A program made the position numbers and the translations under genes. This document shows, piece after piece, positions 18,701-26,463 of a stretch of 64,000 nucleotides of DNA (positions are counted from its first letter, which is position 1; every line of letters begins with the position of its first letter). The stretch is from contig JAFKGI010000018.1 in NCBI GenBank assembly GCA_017307785.1, forward strand, positions 62,001-126,000. The letters run 5' to 3'. The DNA is from Vulcanimicrobiota bacterium. Lineage in GTDB: Bacteria; Vulcanimicrobiota; Xenobia; Xenobiales; JADMJV01. Under the pieces are notes generated by a model that was not told the DNA's origin, ran no database searches, and saw nothing but the letters and a program-made list of their open reading frames with translations.

Positions 18701-19054
18701 GTGGACAAAGAGTTCGCCTCGCAGTTGGCCAGCGACCCGGCACTGCAGGCCAAGTGGGAAGCCGATCCCAACAGCGCTTACATCAAGCGCCTGGCCGAGA
18801 AGCTCGGGGTGACTCCGGAAGAAGCCATCAAGAGCCTTCAGGCGGTCAAGATCAAGGTCAAGAAGATGGTGACCAACGTCAAGCTGGTCAAACGCTTCGA
18901 ATATCACTGTCCCTATTGCGGCGGCATCAACAGCCCCACTTGCGCCTACATCGGTCAGAGTCTGGATTGGAAGATCCAGCACTCACTCAAGAAACCTTGG
19001 ACCGAAGAAGTCAAAGAGAACCAGGAAGTCGAGGTCGAGGTGAATCGTGATTAA
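12791..19054 (+). CDS. giant AAA+ protein 1: nine helical repeats plus tandem CbxX/CfxQ-type ATPases (2087 aa)
   Basis: Residues about 35-760 hold nine repeats of roughly 80 residues, each with a segment like LGASVLAAI followed by an acidic NEAE-type turn, probably an all-helical solenoid. Residues near 1236 (SLMVLDELGQI) look like a Walker-B strand of a degenerate ATPase module without a Walker A. Two complete AAA+ modules follow: GNPGTGKTT near 1433 with VIFIDEMHQL near 1489 and an ERRF arginine-finger candidate; then GPPGTGKTT near 1697 with GGFIDEIGG near 1756 and SRRF near 1813. The tail has a CPYCGG cluster near 2039. The ATPases resemble the CbxX/CfxQ (rubisco activase, EccA-like) branch, which remodels protein complexes. 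It overlaps its paralogue by eight bases. The substrate is unknown. Confidence 0.9.
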   Translation: MAIFGPKIENTQQLAAETLKRMTKGFWGGEPTDLERVELGDKFVSELPGVSKNPLEKSLAEVAQRSAGDVRAVAGKVALYRTAIEAMSQQLTGSAGGVMAGVATKVMQQNGLLQPEERARVGERFLSGIAQSTQNDAEKTLSNLTLSANKALTPGVQGALAQASLQTLSQGLTGITGPVLAKVGSSALGLASAQTPADQAALGASVLAAITASANANEAERTLLSTLGAAGKELAATSQTALAQAGLEAVAQGVTSLTGQKLAEVAGKAMNLTSAGKAADRDALSGALLGHLVHSPVCNEAEKSLYRTINLICHNVHESRVPLGQATLAHIAGGITTVTDRTLAQIGSQALALAGNAPPNEKAALGTAVLESFAESAEATPAAKEFVQSLVTAIDPLAYASQGALIRAAFQSLSAGECPKSMTELAAFGQAAMEQAKAAQPQEQAAVGQTVLKLIGQLPSLDPAEKVFAEAVLQAGEQRTPGTQVALVQAGLKQLTTRLTGPVGKALASLVLETKVDPKDQAAVSSAMLAGIAEHGTSEDEKRISRMSAEAAAKFPATAANAIAQSTLRVLAKGMDKPLDATLGDLGKETMAAVAKGTPEERSAVGSFFLNAIGNQSNNPKEQALCRVATEVCSVQQSAPARVQVVEATLDKLSKVSDETAAQALAGLAVQLLPHVKGEAEQRSLAVSYLSGISKEGNGLSKLIAPLAGYLGDIPSGLKLAQATLTAIQNGQDDVAKLGHEVLSGLPAEKLAERLNISRTLVQHLSDKDGNAEARQHLENSSLFRTDEAVATVFSGFLAKTAGAEPDAKALEAATKGELESLRKSVLDDVSANWQTRIDQELTQSIDRGNMPKPEELGSTTLANSWGEIEARFNDEIEQHPLLRQSSAEERQQVLGQESWKEWAAQSRSSLSFGETFSKAQPEVIAYSGKDDAEKKLRQTTIEKMVKLDEPADERDMALLKRSLNTLPTAMLQDLEKFKYSITVTRDRVSNAHAKLEGKLEKTGSLTDMDEGAHISEQGQNPRILLRASWKGGKLHIAPDSMMRQIANAYDKVMNTNSSSRNLSEPFKTEASLLPGRFQVDVAAFGAEMFTRYQLDPDRMSRQFPASFALLEKGYYTKNKVDAKALAELQVTTPPIVNVNPDPFAELRTIEELNRVQKAQGLPPLPYVFEIKGEAQHNVNELVNRLGEALRDARNPGVPRWREGEDVVRVPAATFNSPTDMEKLLSEQVQGGRASLMVLDELGQIGLSSPGFEILGKYIERFGGQMPLVLQGGTSDLDRLKNALPTVTHHRFNTQPLSAGMITNLLTQKAQAEGYDLSQESISAIAAKAKDGELSQAFTLWRGVKSAQTERAATLMPFLEKDPSAVSRVTTTDVANAKIIKEKDPLDELERMTGLGAAKRELRSVLAQVKLQKAQQEFGITGDPPRLNLLFEGNPGTGKTTVAKLFADALTKVGYLKNNKFKEIRVQDLLSGGKPEENVKKLFEENKGAVIFIDEMHQLKDTAEGRLAFRSMIPYLGHPEYADTVFIGAGYKGEMRDLIRDVDDGAERRFTSVPFEDYTRSELGSILDKMVVDKQRVLDEPTREAALMRLERERRKMKNFGNAGSVMSMLDIAIKKQTTRLTSGEVEMTKEALQMLAPDDFAAEKAVTPDEVWAEINALEGLDNLKAELRTLCDSIEYDKEMGNDPLASFEPYFILDGPPGTGKTTMARLIVKLMAAYDIIPSHGLSESQGADLQAGFVGQTTTKVQKLFESMWGQGGFIDEIGGLARAPEAFKADAAKTMLKQMEDHRGRFILVVADYADRVNDFLNIDPGISRRFGHRFSLEPLGEEAAVRSLCKQLAGKDLKVTDEVRALIATRMTELHAAPDWASSGDVRKVLNTVVTQQKTCFLEARANGRTVDPKELLPEAVNNGFDTIMREKKAREVPIEERPKDEGLASETAAATQKPTETQEVEEVKITAEEQAIFDAQAEVDKEFASQLASDPALQAKWEADPNSAYIKRLAEKLGVTPEEAIKSLQAVKIKVKKMVTNVKLVKRFEYHCPYCGGINSPTCAYIGQSLDWKIQHSLKKPWTEEVKENQEVEVEVNRD

Positions 19055-22000
19055 TCCCAATCCGACTCCCAGTTCCATCAAAGCGCAAGAAGGTCTGAAG
19101 GCGATGCCGCGCGGCACCGCCGTCAATCAGCAGGCCAAGACCGGCGATAGCTTCGTGGCCACCATCGGCAAGGAAACCACCGAACCGGCCGAGCGTGAGC
19201 TCTGCCGGGTGGTCCAGGAAACCGGTGCCAAAGTGGTTTCCGACGCCGGCAAAGCGGCCCTGACCCGGGCCACCCTGGACGCCCTGGCCGTGGGCGTGAC
19301 CGGCTCTTTGGGCGGAGTGCTGGCCGGAGTCGGCCTGGAAGTGCTGAACAAGGCCAGCAACACCCCTCAGCAAGACCAGGTGGTGGTGGGCCAGAAGCTG
19401 CTGAGCGAGATCGCCGCTGGCAGCGAGAGTGCGGAGGAGAAGACCCTTTCGGGCATGGCTCAGACGACTCTGGTGCGCCTGGATACCAACTATTCGAAAG
19501 TGGCCGTGGCACAGTCGATGCTGCAGGCCATTCACACCGGTCTGGCGGGATCGATCGGAGGCATTCTGTCCGGCGTGGGCGTGCAGGCCATGGCGGGAGT
19601 GGGGGAGGAGCAGCCCAAGAATCAGGCTCTGGCCGGCGCTCAGTTTCTCTTGAATATCGCCGAAAAAGGCTCTCCCGAGGAGCAAGAACTCAGCCGTATC
19701 GCCATCAGCGCCTTCAGTGCCGCCGACAGCCACGGTGCACGGAGCGCCGTGGCCGGTGCCGCTCTGTCCGTGCTGGCTTCGGGCGAAGCCCTTTCGCGTG
19801 GCCAGTCTCTGGCCAAAATCGGTCTGCAAGCCGTTTCCGAAATGGATCCCAAAGAGGTCAAGAATCGCTGCACCATCGGTCAGCGTTTTCTGGACGGAGT
19901 GGCCGCCTCGGTCGCTCCTGAGTCTCCCGAAGCGGTGATCACCCGATTGTCGGCCGCCACCTGCGAAGGCATGGATGACTATGGAGCGCGCGCCGCCGTG
20001 GCCCAGGCCACTTTGGGCGAACTCAATGGAAGTGGGGATCTCGATCTGCGCCTGGCCCGCATCGGCGCCACCGCCTTGACCGGTATCTCCGAGCATCAGC
20101 CGGTTCATCGTGCTGGTGCCGCCGCGGCTTTTGTCAACGCCGTGGTGGAGCACAGCGCCGACCCGGCTCGTCGTGAGGCGGGACAGGCCGCCTTGCAGAA
20201 GGCCGGCGAATCTTCCAGCTACGAAACCAAGGCCCAGGCCCTGGGCGAGTTTCTCCAGCAGTGCGCCCCGGACGTGACGCCGCTGCCCGCTAAAGCGACG
20301 GCCGAAGAAGCCAAGCCGGTGGTGGTGGGTCAGGCTCCGGCTCCGGCCCCTTCCGCCACCGCCGCGGAGAAGCCCAAGATGGACGATGCCAGCGCGGCCG
20401 AACTGAAGAAGGTCAAGGACAAAGTGACCGACAGCTTCAAGGACGACTGGGGCAAGCGCCTCGACGACGCCATCGCCAAGGGCATGACCGAAGGCAAAAT
20501 ACCGGTGCCGGCGGAGTTGGCCGAGCATCTGTTCCACGAGAGCTGGGGCAGCTGGCAGCTGAAGATCAACGATGCGGTCAAAGAGAACGAAAAGGTTGCC
20601 GCCTTGAGTCTCGAGCAGCAGTCGGAGCAGTTGGGCGAAACGGCTCTGCTCAAGTGGTCCGCCACCGTTCCGGCTCCGCTGACCTTTGGAGAAACCTTCC
20701 TGTCACGCACCGTCGAACCCGGCCCGCTCAGCGGAACGGACGATAAGGACCGCGAGACCCGTACCAAAATCATCAACAACATGGTCAAGGCTCAGTTGCC
20801 GGCCGATGGTCGCGATACCGACCTGCTGCGTCGGGTGGTGGACGTGCTGCCCACCAGCGTGCTGACCGAGTTGGAGAAGAACAAATACACCATTACCGTC
20901 ACGCGCGACCGCATCTCCAACGCTGCTTCCAAATTGGAAGGAAAGATGGAGAACGGCGCTCTGACGGACATGAACGAAGGCGCCCACATCGCCGAGCAAG
21001 GCCAGAATCCGCGCATTCTGGTGCGTTCCCACTGGAAACGGGGCGAGCTGGAAATCGATCCGGCCACCCTCATGCGCGAAATCGGTCGCGCTTACGACAA
21101 AATTTCCCAGACCAGCCGCTATTTCGCCGATGCCTTCAAAGCCGAAGTCAACGGCGTTCCCAAGCAGTATCAGGGCAACGTCAACGACTTCTTTGCGGAA
21201 ATGTTCCTGCGCTACAATATGGACCCCGAGCGTTGCGCCCGTCAGTTCCCGGTCTCCACCGCCGCCTTCGAGAAAAGCGGTTGGAATAAGGTCAAGTTCA
21301 ATCTGAAGGCCATGGCCGATCTGCAACAGTCGAAAGACCCGGTCGTCAACGTTTCTTCCGATCCTTACAAGGAACTGCGTACCTTAGAAGAGCTTAACAA
21401 GGTTCAGCAAGCCAAAGGCGTGGCCGTATTGCCCTACCGTTTCGAGATCCAGGGCGAGTCCAGCCACAACACCAATGCTCTGGTGGAGCGTCTGGGTGAG
21501 GTGTTGCGCACTTGCCGCAGCGGCAACATTCCCAAGTACTCTCTGGGAGAAGGCGCGGTCCGCATCCCCGCGGCCACCTTCAACAATCCCCAGGATCTGG
21601 AGAAGCTGCTCAATGACCAGGTGCAGGCCGGTCGCGGCAGCTTCCTGGTGCTCGATGAACTGAGCGGACTCAAGACCGATAGTCCCGGTTTTGGCACCCT
21701 GTCCAAATATGTGGAACGATTCGGCGGTCAGACGCCGCTGCTGCTGCAGGGCAGCAATTCCGATTTGAACCGTCTGCGCGAAGCCTTGCCCACGGCCGTG
21801 CAGAAGCGCTTCAGCACCTCTCCTTTGACGGCTCCCATGATCACGGAGCTGGTCGTGCAGAACGCCTCCGCCGAGGGCTACGACGTCAGCGCCGAGGCCA
21901 AAGCGGCGCTGGGAACCAAAGCCAAGGATGGCGAAGTCAGTCAGATGTTCTCGATGTGGAACGGTGTCAAAACCTACCAGACCGAGCGGGCCACCGACCT

Positions 22001-23762
22001 GCTGCCTTTCTTGAAGATGAATCCCCTGGGCGTGCGCCGCGTGATTACCACCGACGTCAACAACGCCAAGCTCTCGCGTGAGAAAGATCCGCTGGAAGAG
22101 ATGGAGCGTCTGGTCGGTCTGGGCAACGCCAAGAAAGAGCTGCGGGCCGTGCTGGCCCAGGTCAAGCTGCAAAAGCAGCAGGAAGCTTTCGGCATGACGG
22201 CCGAGCGTCCGCGCCTGAACCTGCTGTTCGAAGGCAATCCCGGCACTGGTAAAACCACCGTGGCCAAGCTGTTCTCGGATGCCCTCACCCGCGTCGGCTA
22301 CCTGAAGAACAACAAGTTCAAGGAAGTCCGCGTGCAGGACTTGATCACCGGTGGTAAGCCGGAGGAGAACGTCAAAAAGCTCTTCGAGGGCAACAAAGGC
22401 GGCGTGATCTTCCTGGACGAGATGCACCAGCTCAAGGATACTCCCGAGGGTCGTCTGGCCTTCCGCGCCATGATTCCTTACCTGGGTCATCCCGAGTATG
22501 CCGACACCGTCTTCATCGGCGCCGGCTATAAGGGCGAGATGCGCGACCTGATCCGCGACGTGGACGACGGTGCCGAACGCCGCTTCACCTCGGTTCCTTT
22601 CGATGACTACAGCAAGGACGAGCTGGGCAAGATCCTGGACAAGATGGCCGTGGACAAGCAGCGCGTCATCGACGAGCCGACCCGCGAAGCGGCCCTGATG
22701 CGCCTGGAGCGTGAGCGCCGCAAGATGAAGAACTTCGGCAACGCCGGTAGCGTGGCGTCGATGATCGAGATCGCCATCAAGAAACAGACGGCTCGTCTCT
22801 CTGAGGGCGATGTCGAGTTGAGCAAGGAAGTGCTGATGGGTCTGATCCCGGAAGACTTTGCCGCCGAGAAGGTGCTTTCGCCCGCAGAAGTGTGGAAAGA
22901 GATTGACGCTCTCGAGGGTCTGGATACGCTCAAGAAGGAGCTGCGCACCATTTGCGCCTCCATCGAGTATGACCGCGAGATGGGCAACGATCCGCTGGAC
23001 AGCTTCGAGCCTTATTTCATCCTGGATGGACCTCCCGGCACCGGCAAAACCACTATGGCGCGCTTGATCGTCAAGCTCATGGCCGCCTATGACATCATTC
23101 CCAGCGCCGGTCTGGCCGAGAGCCAGGGTGCGGATCTACAGGCCGGTTTCATCGGTCAGACCACCACCAAGGTGCAGAAGCTGTTCGAGAGCATGTGGGG
23201 CCAGGGCGGCTTCATCGACGAAATCGGCGGTCTGGCGCGCGCCCCGGAAGCTTTCCAGGCCGACGCCGCCAAGACCATGCTCAAGCAGATGGAGGACCAC
23301 CGCGGTCGCTTCATCCTGGTGGTGGCCGACTATGCCGACCGCGTCAACGAGTTCCTCAACGTCGACCCCGGTATCGCCCGTCGCTTTGGCCATCGCTTCA
23401 GCCTCGAGCCTCTCAGTATTGAGGGAGGCGTGCGTTCGCTGTGCAAGCAACTGGGGGCCAAGGACCTGGTGCTGACCGATGAAATCAAGACCCTGATCGA
23501 GGCGCGCATGAAGGATCTGCACGCCGCCCCCGACTGGGCCAGCAGCGGCGACGTGCGCAAGGTGCTCAATTCCATCGTGACCAAGCAGAAGACGGCTTTC
23601 ATGAACGCCCGCAAGGCCGGCCAGAAAGTCGATCCCAAGCAGCTGCTGCCGGAGGCCGTCAACGGCGGTTTCGACAGCTTGATCAAGGAAAAGAACGCCA
23701 AGGGCCCACAGAAGAAGTCGTTCCAGGATGAGATGCGCGAGTTCTTAAACAAGCGCGGCTAA
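19047..23762 (+). CDS. giant AAA+ protein 2: paralogue with five helical repeats and tandem ATPases (1571 aa)
   Basis: The GTG start overlaps the end of protein 1 by eight bases, with GAGGTG four bases upstream, so translation is probably coupled. About five of the same 80-residue helical repeats occupy residues 25-400. A Pro/Ala linker (APAPAPSATAAEKP) follows, then a charged helical segment. The degenerate module and two AAA+ modules come next: Walker A GNPGTGKTT near 1061 with VIFLDEMHQL near 1120, and GPPGTGKTT near 1327 with GGFIDEIGG near 1386. From residue about 440 on it aligns along its whole length with protein 1, often identical for long stretches. It lacks the Cys-rich tail. The two may form a hetero-oligomer. 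Confidence 0.9.
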   Translation: MINPNPTPSSIKAQEGLKAMPRGTAVNQQAKTGDSFVATIGKETTEPAERELCRVVQETGAKVVSDAGKAALTRATLDALAVGVTGSLGGVLAGVGLEVLNKASNTPQQDQVVVGQKLLSEIAAGSESAEEKTLSGMAQTTLVRLDTNYSKVAVAQSMLQAIHTGLAGSIGGILSGVGVQAMAGVGEEQPKNQALAGAQFLLNIAEKGSPEEQELSRIAISAFSAADSHGARSAVAGAALSVLASGEALSRGQSLAKIGLQAVSEMDPKEVKNRCTIGQRFLDGVAASVAPESPEAVITRLSAATCEGMDDYGARAAVAQATLGELNGSGDLDLRLARIGATALTGISEHQPVHRAGAAAAFVNAVVEHSADPARREAGQAALQKAGESSSYETKAQALGEFLQQCAPDVTPLPAKATAEEAKPVVVGQAPAPAPSATAAEKPKMDDASAAELKKVKDKVTDSFKDDWGKRLDDAIAKGMTEGKIPVPAELAEHLFHESWGSWQLKINDAVKENEKVAALSLEQQSEQLGETALLKWSATVPAPLTFGETFLSRTVEPGPLSGTDDKDRETRTKIINNMVKAQLPADGRDTDLLRRVVDVLPTSVLTELEKNKYTITVTRDRISNAASKLEGKMENGALTDMNEGAHIAEQGQNPRILVRSHWKRGELEIDPATLMREIGRAYDKISQTSRYFADAFKAEVNGVPKQYQGNVNDFFAEMFLRYNMDPERCARQFPVSTAAFEKSGWNKVKFNLKAMADLQQSKDPVVNVSSDPYKELRTLEELNKVQQAKGVAVLPYRFEIQGESSHNTNALVERLGEVLRTCRSGNIPKYSLGEGAVRIPAATFNNPQDLEKLLNDQVQAGRGSFLVLDELSGLKTDSPGFGTLSKYVERFGGQTPLLLQGSNSDLNRLREALPTAVQKRFSTSPLTAPMITELVVQNASAEGYDVSAEAKAALGTKAKDGEVSQMFSMWNGVKTYQTERATDLLPFLKMNPLGVRRVITTDVNNAKLSREKDPLEEMERLVGLGNAKKELRAVLAQVKLQKQQEAFGMTAERPRLNLLFEGNPGTGKTTVAKLFSDALTRVGYLKNNKFKEVRVQDLITGGKPEENVKKLFEGNKGGVIFLDEMHQLKDTPEGRLAFRAMIPYLGHPEYADTVFIGAGYKGEMRDLIRDVDDGAERRFTSVPFDDYSKDELGKILDKMAVDKQRVIDEPTREAALMRLERERRKMKNFGNAGSVASMIEIAIKKQTARLSEGDVELSKEVLMGLIPEDFAAEKVLSPAEVWKEIDALEGLDTLKKELRTICASIEYDREMGNDPLDSFEPYFILDGPPGTGKTTMARLIVKLMAAYDIIPSAGLAESQGADLQAGFIGQTTTKVQKLFESMWGQGGFIDEIGGLARAPEAFQADAAKTMLKQMEDHRGRFILVVADYADRVNEFLNVDPGIARRFGHRFSLEPLSIEGGVRSLCKQLGAKDLVLTDEIKTLIEARMKDLHAAPDWASSGDVRKVLNSIVTKQKTAFMNARKAGQKVDPKQLLPEAVNGGFDSLIKEKNAKGPQKKSFQDEMREFLNKRG

Positions 23763-23965
23763 CGCCGTCCTCGAGAGCTGATGTTGTAGGTGGTGGCGGA
23801 ACTCTCTAGCCGAGGCTGAGCGTTGGGCTGGGGCTCGTCTTGCTGGCGGCAGGCGCGGGCGGCGATGCCCGCGCCGACCAGCAGCCATAAGGTGCCTAAC
23901 AGGCCGGAACAGGTTATCGCCACAATCAGGCCCATCAGGCCGCAGATCAGTGCAAATCGTATCAT
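23759..23965 (-). CDS. small membrane protein (68 aa)
   Basis: The N-terminal 40 residues are strongly hydrophobic (MIRFALICGLMGLIVAITC, then LLGTLWLLVGAGIAARAC) and would form one or two membrane helices. The last 30 are polar, with Pro, Gln and Arg. GAGAGGA is present about 14 bases before the ATG, rather far. Its stop overlaps the stop of the second AAA+ gene by four bases, tail to tail. No family is recognised. The strong hydrophobic pattern supports coding, but the short length leaves doubt. Confidence 0.5.
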   Translation of the reverse strand: MIRFALICGLMGLIVAITCSGLLGTLWLLVGAGIAARACRQQDEPQPNAQPRLESSATTYNISSRGRR

Positions 23966-24003
23966 CAGGGTGGTCGTGTCCTCTCTTTGTTGTGGCGTGA
24001 ATA

Positions 24004-24019
24004 ATCTTTATGTAAAGAT
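24004..24019. promoter_or_regulatory. AT-rich inverted repeat, candidate operator/promoter
   Basis: ATCTTTA-TG-TAAAGAT is a perfect 7+2+7 inverted repeat in the 121-base divergent gap between the small membrane protein and the GST-family gene. It is conspicuously AT-rich against the surrounding GC-rich DNA. Its position suits a repressor or activator site serving either gene. Which factor binds is unknown. Confidence 0.35.
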
Positions 24020-24086
24020 ATTGGTTCCCGTGTCGAGATTTTGTTGTTCCGATCGACTACTGGTAGAGACGACTTAGGAGGCGCAT

Positions 24087-24716
24087 ATGCTCAAACTTTA
24101 CGGACAAGCCCCGACCCGTGTGTTGCGGGTGCACTGGCTGCTGAACGCACTGGGACTGGAGTATGAAGAGGTTCCGGTGAACTTCTTCGAGGGGGAACAT
24201 CAGAAGCCCGAGTTCCTTCGGCTGAATCCGGCCGGCAAGGTGCCGGTATTGGTAGACGGGGATACGGTTCTCACCGAGTCTTCGGCGATTCAGCTGTATT
24301 TGGCCGAGAAGTTCCCCCAGGCCGGACTCATTCCTCAGTCTCTGGCCGAAAGAGGCCAGATGTATCAGTGGATTTTCTTTCTGGTCAGCGAGATTGAGCA
24401 GCCCTTGTGGCGCATCGCCCGGAACACCTCGCAGCTCTACCCCGAGCACGAGCACCAACCCCTGGACGTGCAGATCGCCACCCGGGAATGTAGGGCCATG
24501 CTGGCCGTGCTCGAGAAGCACATGGAGGGGCGGGAATATCTGGTGGGCGAGCGAGTCTCGGTAGCCGATATGAACGCTGCCTATACGCTGGACTGGGCGG
24601 GGGAGGCCAAGATGCTGGACGACGCCCCTCATTTGAGGGCTTTCTTGCAGCGCATGTACGCCCGCCCCGAAGCCCCGGTCACTATCGCCGAGGCCTTTGC
24701 CGCTCTGGAATCGTAG
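24087..24716 (+). CDS. glutathione S-transferase family protein
   Basis: 209 residues. The N-terminal thioredoxin-like half (1-77) has the typical MLKLYGQAPTRVLRVHWLL opening, NPAGKVPVL (cis-Pro) and the ESSAIQLYLAEKF glutathione-site helix. The C-terminal half is all helical, with SVADMNAAYTLDW matching the family's N-capping box. Cytosolic; such enzymes conjugate or reduce small electrophiles with glutathione, but the substrate cannot be read from sequence. A strong Shine-Dalgarno (TTAGGAGG) lies just before ATG 24087. The stop is followed within ten bases by repeat array C. Confidence 0.88.
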   Translation: MLKLYGQAPTRVLRVHWLLNALGLEYEEVPVNFFEGEHQKPEFLRLNPAGKVPVLVDGDTVLTESSAIQLYLAEKFPQAGLIPQSLAERGQMYQWIFFLVSEIEQPLWRIARNTSQLYPEHEHQPLDVQIATRECRAMLAVLEKHMEGREYLVGERVSVADMNAAYTLDWAGEAKMLDDAPHLRAFLQRMYARPEAPVTIAEAFAALES

Positions 24717-24724
24717 CTTCGGCG

Positions 24725-25040
24725 ACTTACCGGGCGGGCGGTAAGTTTTGGCGGGGGCGACTTGCCGGCCAGGCGGTAAGACTTACCGGGCGCTGGCAAG
24801 ATTCTGCGGGGCGGGGCCGACTTGTCGGCCAGGCGGTAAGACTTACCGGGCGCTGGCAAGTTTCCGCGAGGTCAGGGCGACTTGTCGGCCAGGCGGTAAG
24901 ACTTACCGGGCCCTGGCAAGTTTCTGCGGGGCCGGGGCGAGTTGTCGGCCAGGCGGTAAAACTTACCGGGCCCTGGCAAGATCCTGCGGGGCCGGGGCTG
25001 GTTGCCGGCCAGGCGGTAAGACTTACCGGGCCCTGGCAAG
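24725..25040. repeat. nested-palindrome array C: 5 full units plus a degenerate one
   Basis: Five forward-oriented units with the same CTTGYCGG / GGTAAG-A-CTTACC / GGCAAG plan and a 60-base period. The linker is specific to this array (TTTCTGCGGGGCCGGGGCGA). A decayed copy occupies about 24725-24746. The array lies between the convergent GST gene (stop 24714-24716) and the minus-strand propeller gene (stop 25050-25052), ending ten bases from the latter. Confidence 0.97.
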
Positions 25041-25049
25041 TTTCCACGC

Positions 25050-25904
25050 CTACTCGAGCGCTGGTCCCACCTTTACAGAGGCGACGGCCGAGCGAGAGAG
25101 CAGGGTGCGGCGCTGGCTGCCGTCCGGAGTGGAGGCTGTCCACTGATAAGACTCTTTCATCGTGTCATCCTCTATGTCGTAGTGCGCGTCCACATAAAAG
25201 AGTCGCTTGCCGTCGGGAGACCAGCTCGGATGTTGGCGGTAGTTGTAGCTATCGCTGCGGGGGCCACTGATGGGGTAGGTGCTCCCGCCGCTGAGATTGT
25301 AGACTTGCTGATCCAGCACGAAGGCCAGGTCTTTGCCATCCGGTGAGAAGACCGGTTTGGAGGTCTCGCCGGCCAGGCCGGAGTTCAGCAAGCAGAAGTT
25401 TTGCAGATCCGGGTTCCAGCAATTCAGCCCGGGTCCGGACCAGACCAGACGGTCGCTTGAGGGGTCAGACGCCAGGTCGAGATTGGTGGATTCGGGATAT
25501 TCGCGAAGAATAGCCGTCTGGCCCGTTTGTCGATCCAACTGCTGCAGGCGAGTGGGCTGGTCGGGGCCTTGGTCCACGCTCCACTGGTAGCGTCCGCTGG
25601 CCGAGCTCAGGCCTGCGGGAAGCTCTTCGGCTTGGGGGAGCGAGCCTGGAGTGACCAGGAACGATTGCCGGTCGCGCCGGATCCAGCAGGCGTGGGCGTC
25701 TTTCCAGGCAATCCCCTGCTCGTCCACGCCGGCATCGGCGCTCAACGGCTTCCAATGAACCACGCGGTCGTCGAGGATTTCTTCGCCTTGCAGGTAGAGA
25801 GCCTTATAGACGTCGCCGGAAGTGCGCTCGTCCTCATAGTGATGGTTCAGGTAATCCTTCTCGACCAGGGTTAGTAGCAGGGGGTATTTACTCTGTATTT
25901 TCAC
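25050..25904 (-). CDS. WD40-like (PD40/TolB-type) beta-propeller protein
   Basis: 284 residues. Several PD40-type strands are visible, notably KPVFSPDGKDLAFV near 180 and HPSWSPDGKRLFYVDAHYD near 225, with weaker copies before. There is no signal peptide or membrane segment, so it is probably cytosolic. The propeller lacks an attached hydrolase domain, unlike S9 peptidases, so it may be a binding protein. Its end abuts array C. The substrate and partners are unknown. Confidence 0.7.
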   Translation of the reverse strand: MKIQSKYPLLLTLVEKDYLNHHYEDERTSGDVYKALYLQGEEILDDRVVHWKPLSADAGVDEQGIAWKDAHACWIRRDRQSFLVTPGSLPQAEELPAGLSSASGRYQWSVDQGPDQPTRLQQLDRQTGQTAILREYPESTNLDLASDPSSDRLVWSGPGLNCWNPDLQNFCLLNSGLAGETSKPVFSPDGKDLAFVLDQQVYNLSGGSTYPISGPRSDSYNYRQHPSWSPDGKRLFYVDAHYDIEDDTMKESYQWTASTPDGSQRRTLLSRSAVASVKVGPALE

Positions 25905-26059
25905 GGTTCTGTGTTCCTCGCTTGTAGTGTGGAACGATCATAACCACCCTCGGCTGCCGAGTGTTTAACTCATGATTTTTCTTCCTTTGCCAAAGTTATT
26001 CGTCGGGCCGTTAACGCTTTGGACACCCCTGGGCGCTCTGGCCCGGAGTAGATTGGGGT

Positions 26060-26458
26060 ATGCAGATTTCACGTTTTCAAGCGCCCAACATGCGCACCCT
26101 CAACAAGCCGAGCGTTCCCCCCAAGTCGGATCCGCCCGAGCCCCCCTCTCGTAAGACCGCTTTCCTGGACGGTGCCCAGATTGGCGCCGCCCACTTCGGC
26201 GCCCCGGCTCTGGCCGGACTGCTGGTCCCCGGTCATGGCTTTCTGGTCGGAGCAGCTGCCGGTGTGGCCGTGAGCGCAGTGCGCGCCGGTGGTTTCAGCC
26301 GCGAGAACGCCGGCGCCATCGTCAGCGCCGGATTGATCGGCGGCCTGGCCGGACACGCCGGAGCCCGCTTCGGGCTGGGCGGAGCCGTGGCTGCCGCCGG
26401 TCTCGGCGCGGTCTACTGCGGTCTGCAGATGGTCCGCAACGACATGGAAGGCCGTTAG
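26060..26458 (+). CDS. small Gly/Ala-rich membrane protein (132 aa)
   Basis: After a polar Pro-rich N-terminus (KPSVPPKSDPPEPPSRK), residues 38-125 form three or four hydrophobic Gly/Ala-rich stretches (GAPALAGLLVPG; FLVGAAAGVAVSAV; IVSAGLIGGLAG; GGAVAAAGLGAVY), consistent with small membrane helices. The opening MQISRFQAPN resembles the opening of the FtsH gene here (MQIQSNNAANFQ), a possible lineage habit. The ribosome site is weak (GGGG close to the ATG). The next gene follows after five bases. Unknown function. Confidence 0.6.
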   Translation: MQISRFQAPNMRTLNKPSVPPKSDPPEPPSRKTAFLDGAQIGAAHFGAPALAGLLVPGHGFLVGAAAGVAVSAVRAGGFSRENAGAIVSAGLIGGLAGHAGARFGLGGAVAAAGLGAVYCGLQMVRNDMEGR

Positions 26459-26463
26459 GCCTT

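Noticed and set aside
24725-25040. Integron attC cassette array
   Set aside because: Units lack the RYYYAAC/GTTRRRY core sites, occur in tandem without cassettes between, and no integrase is present.
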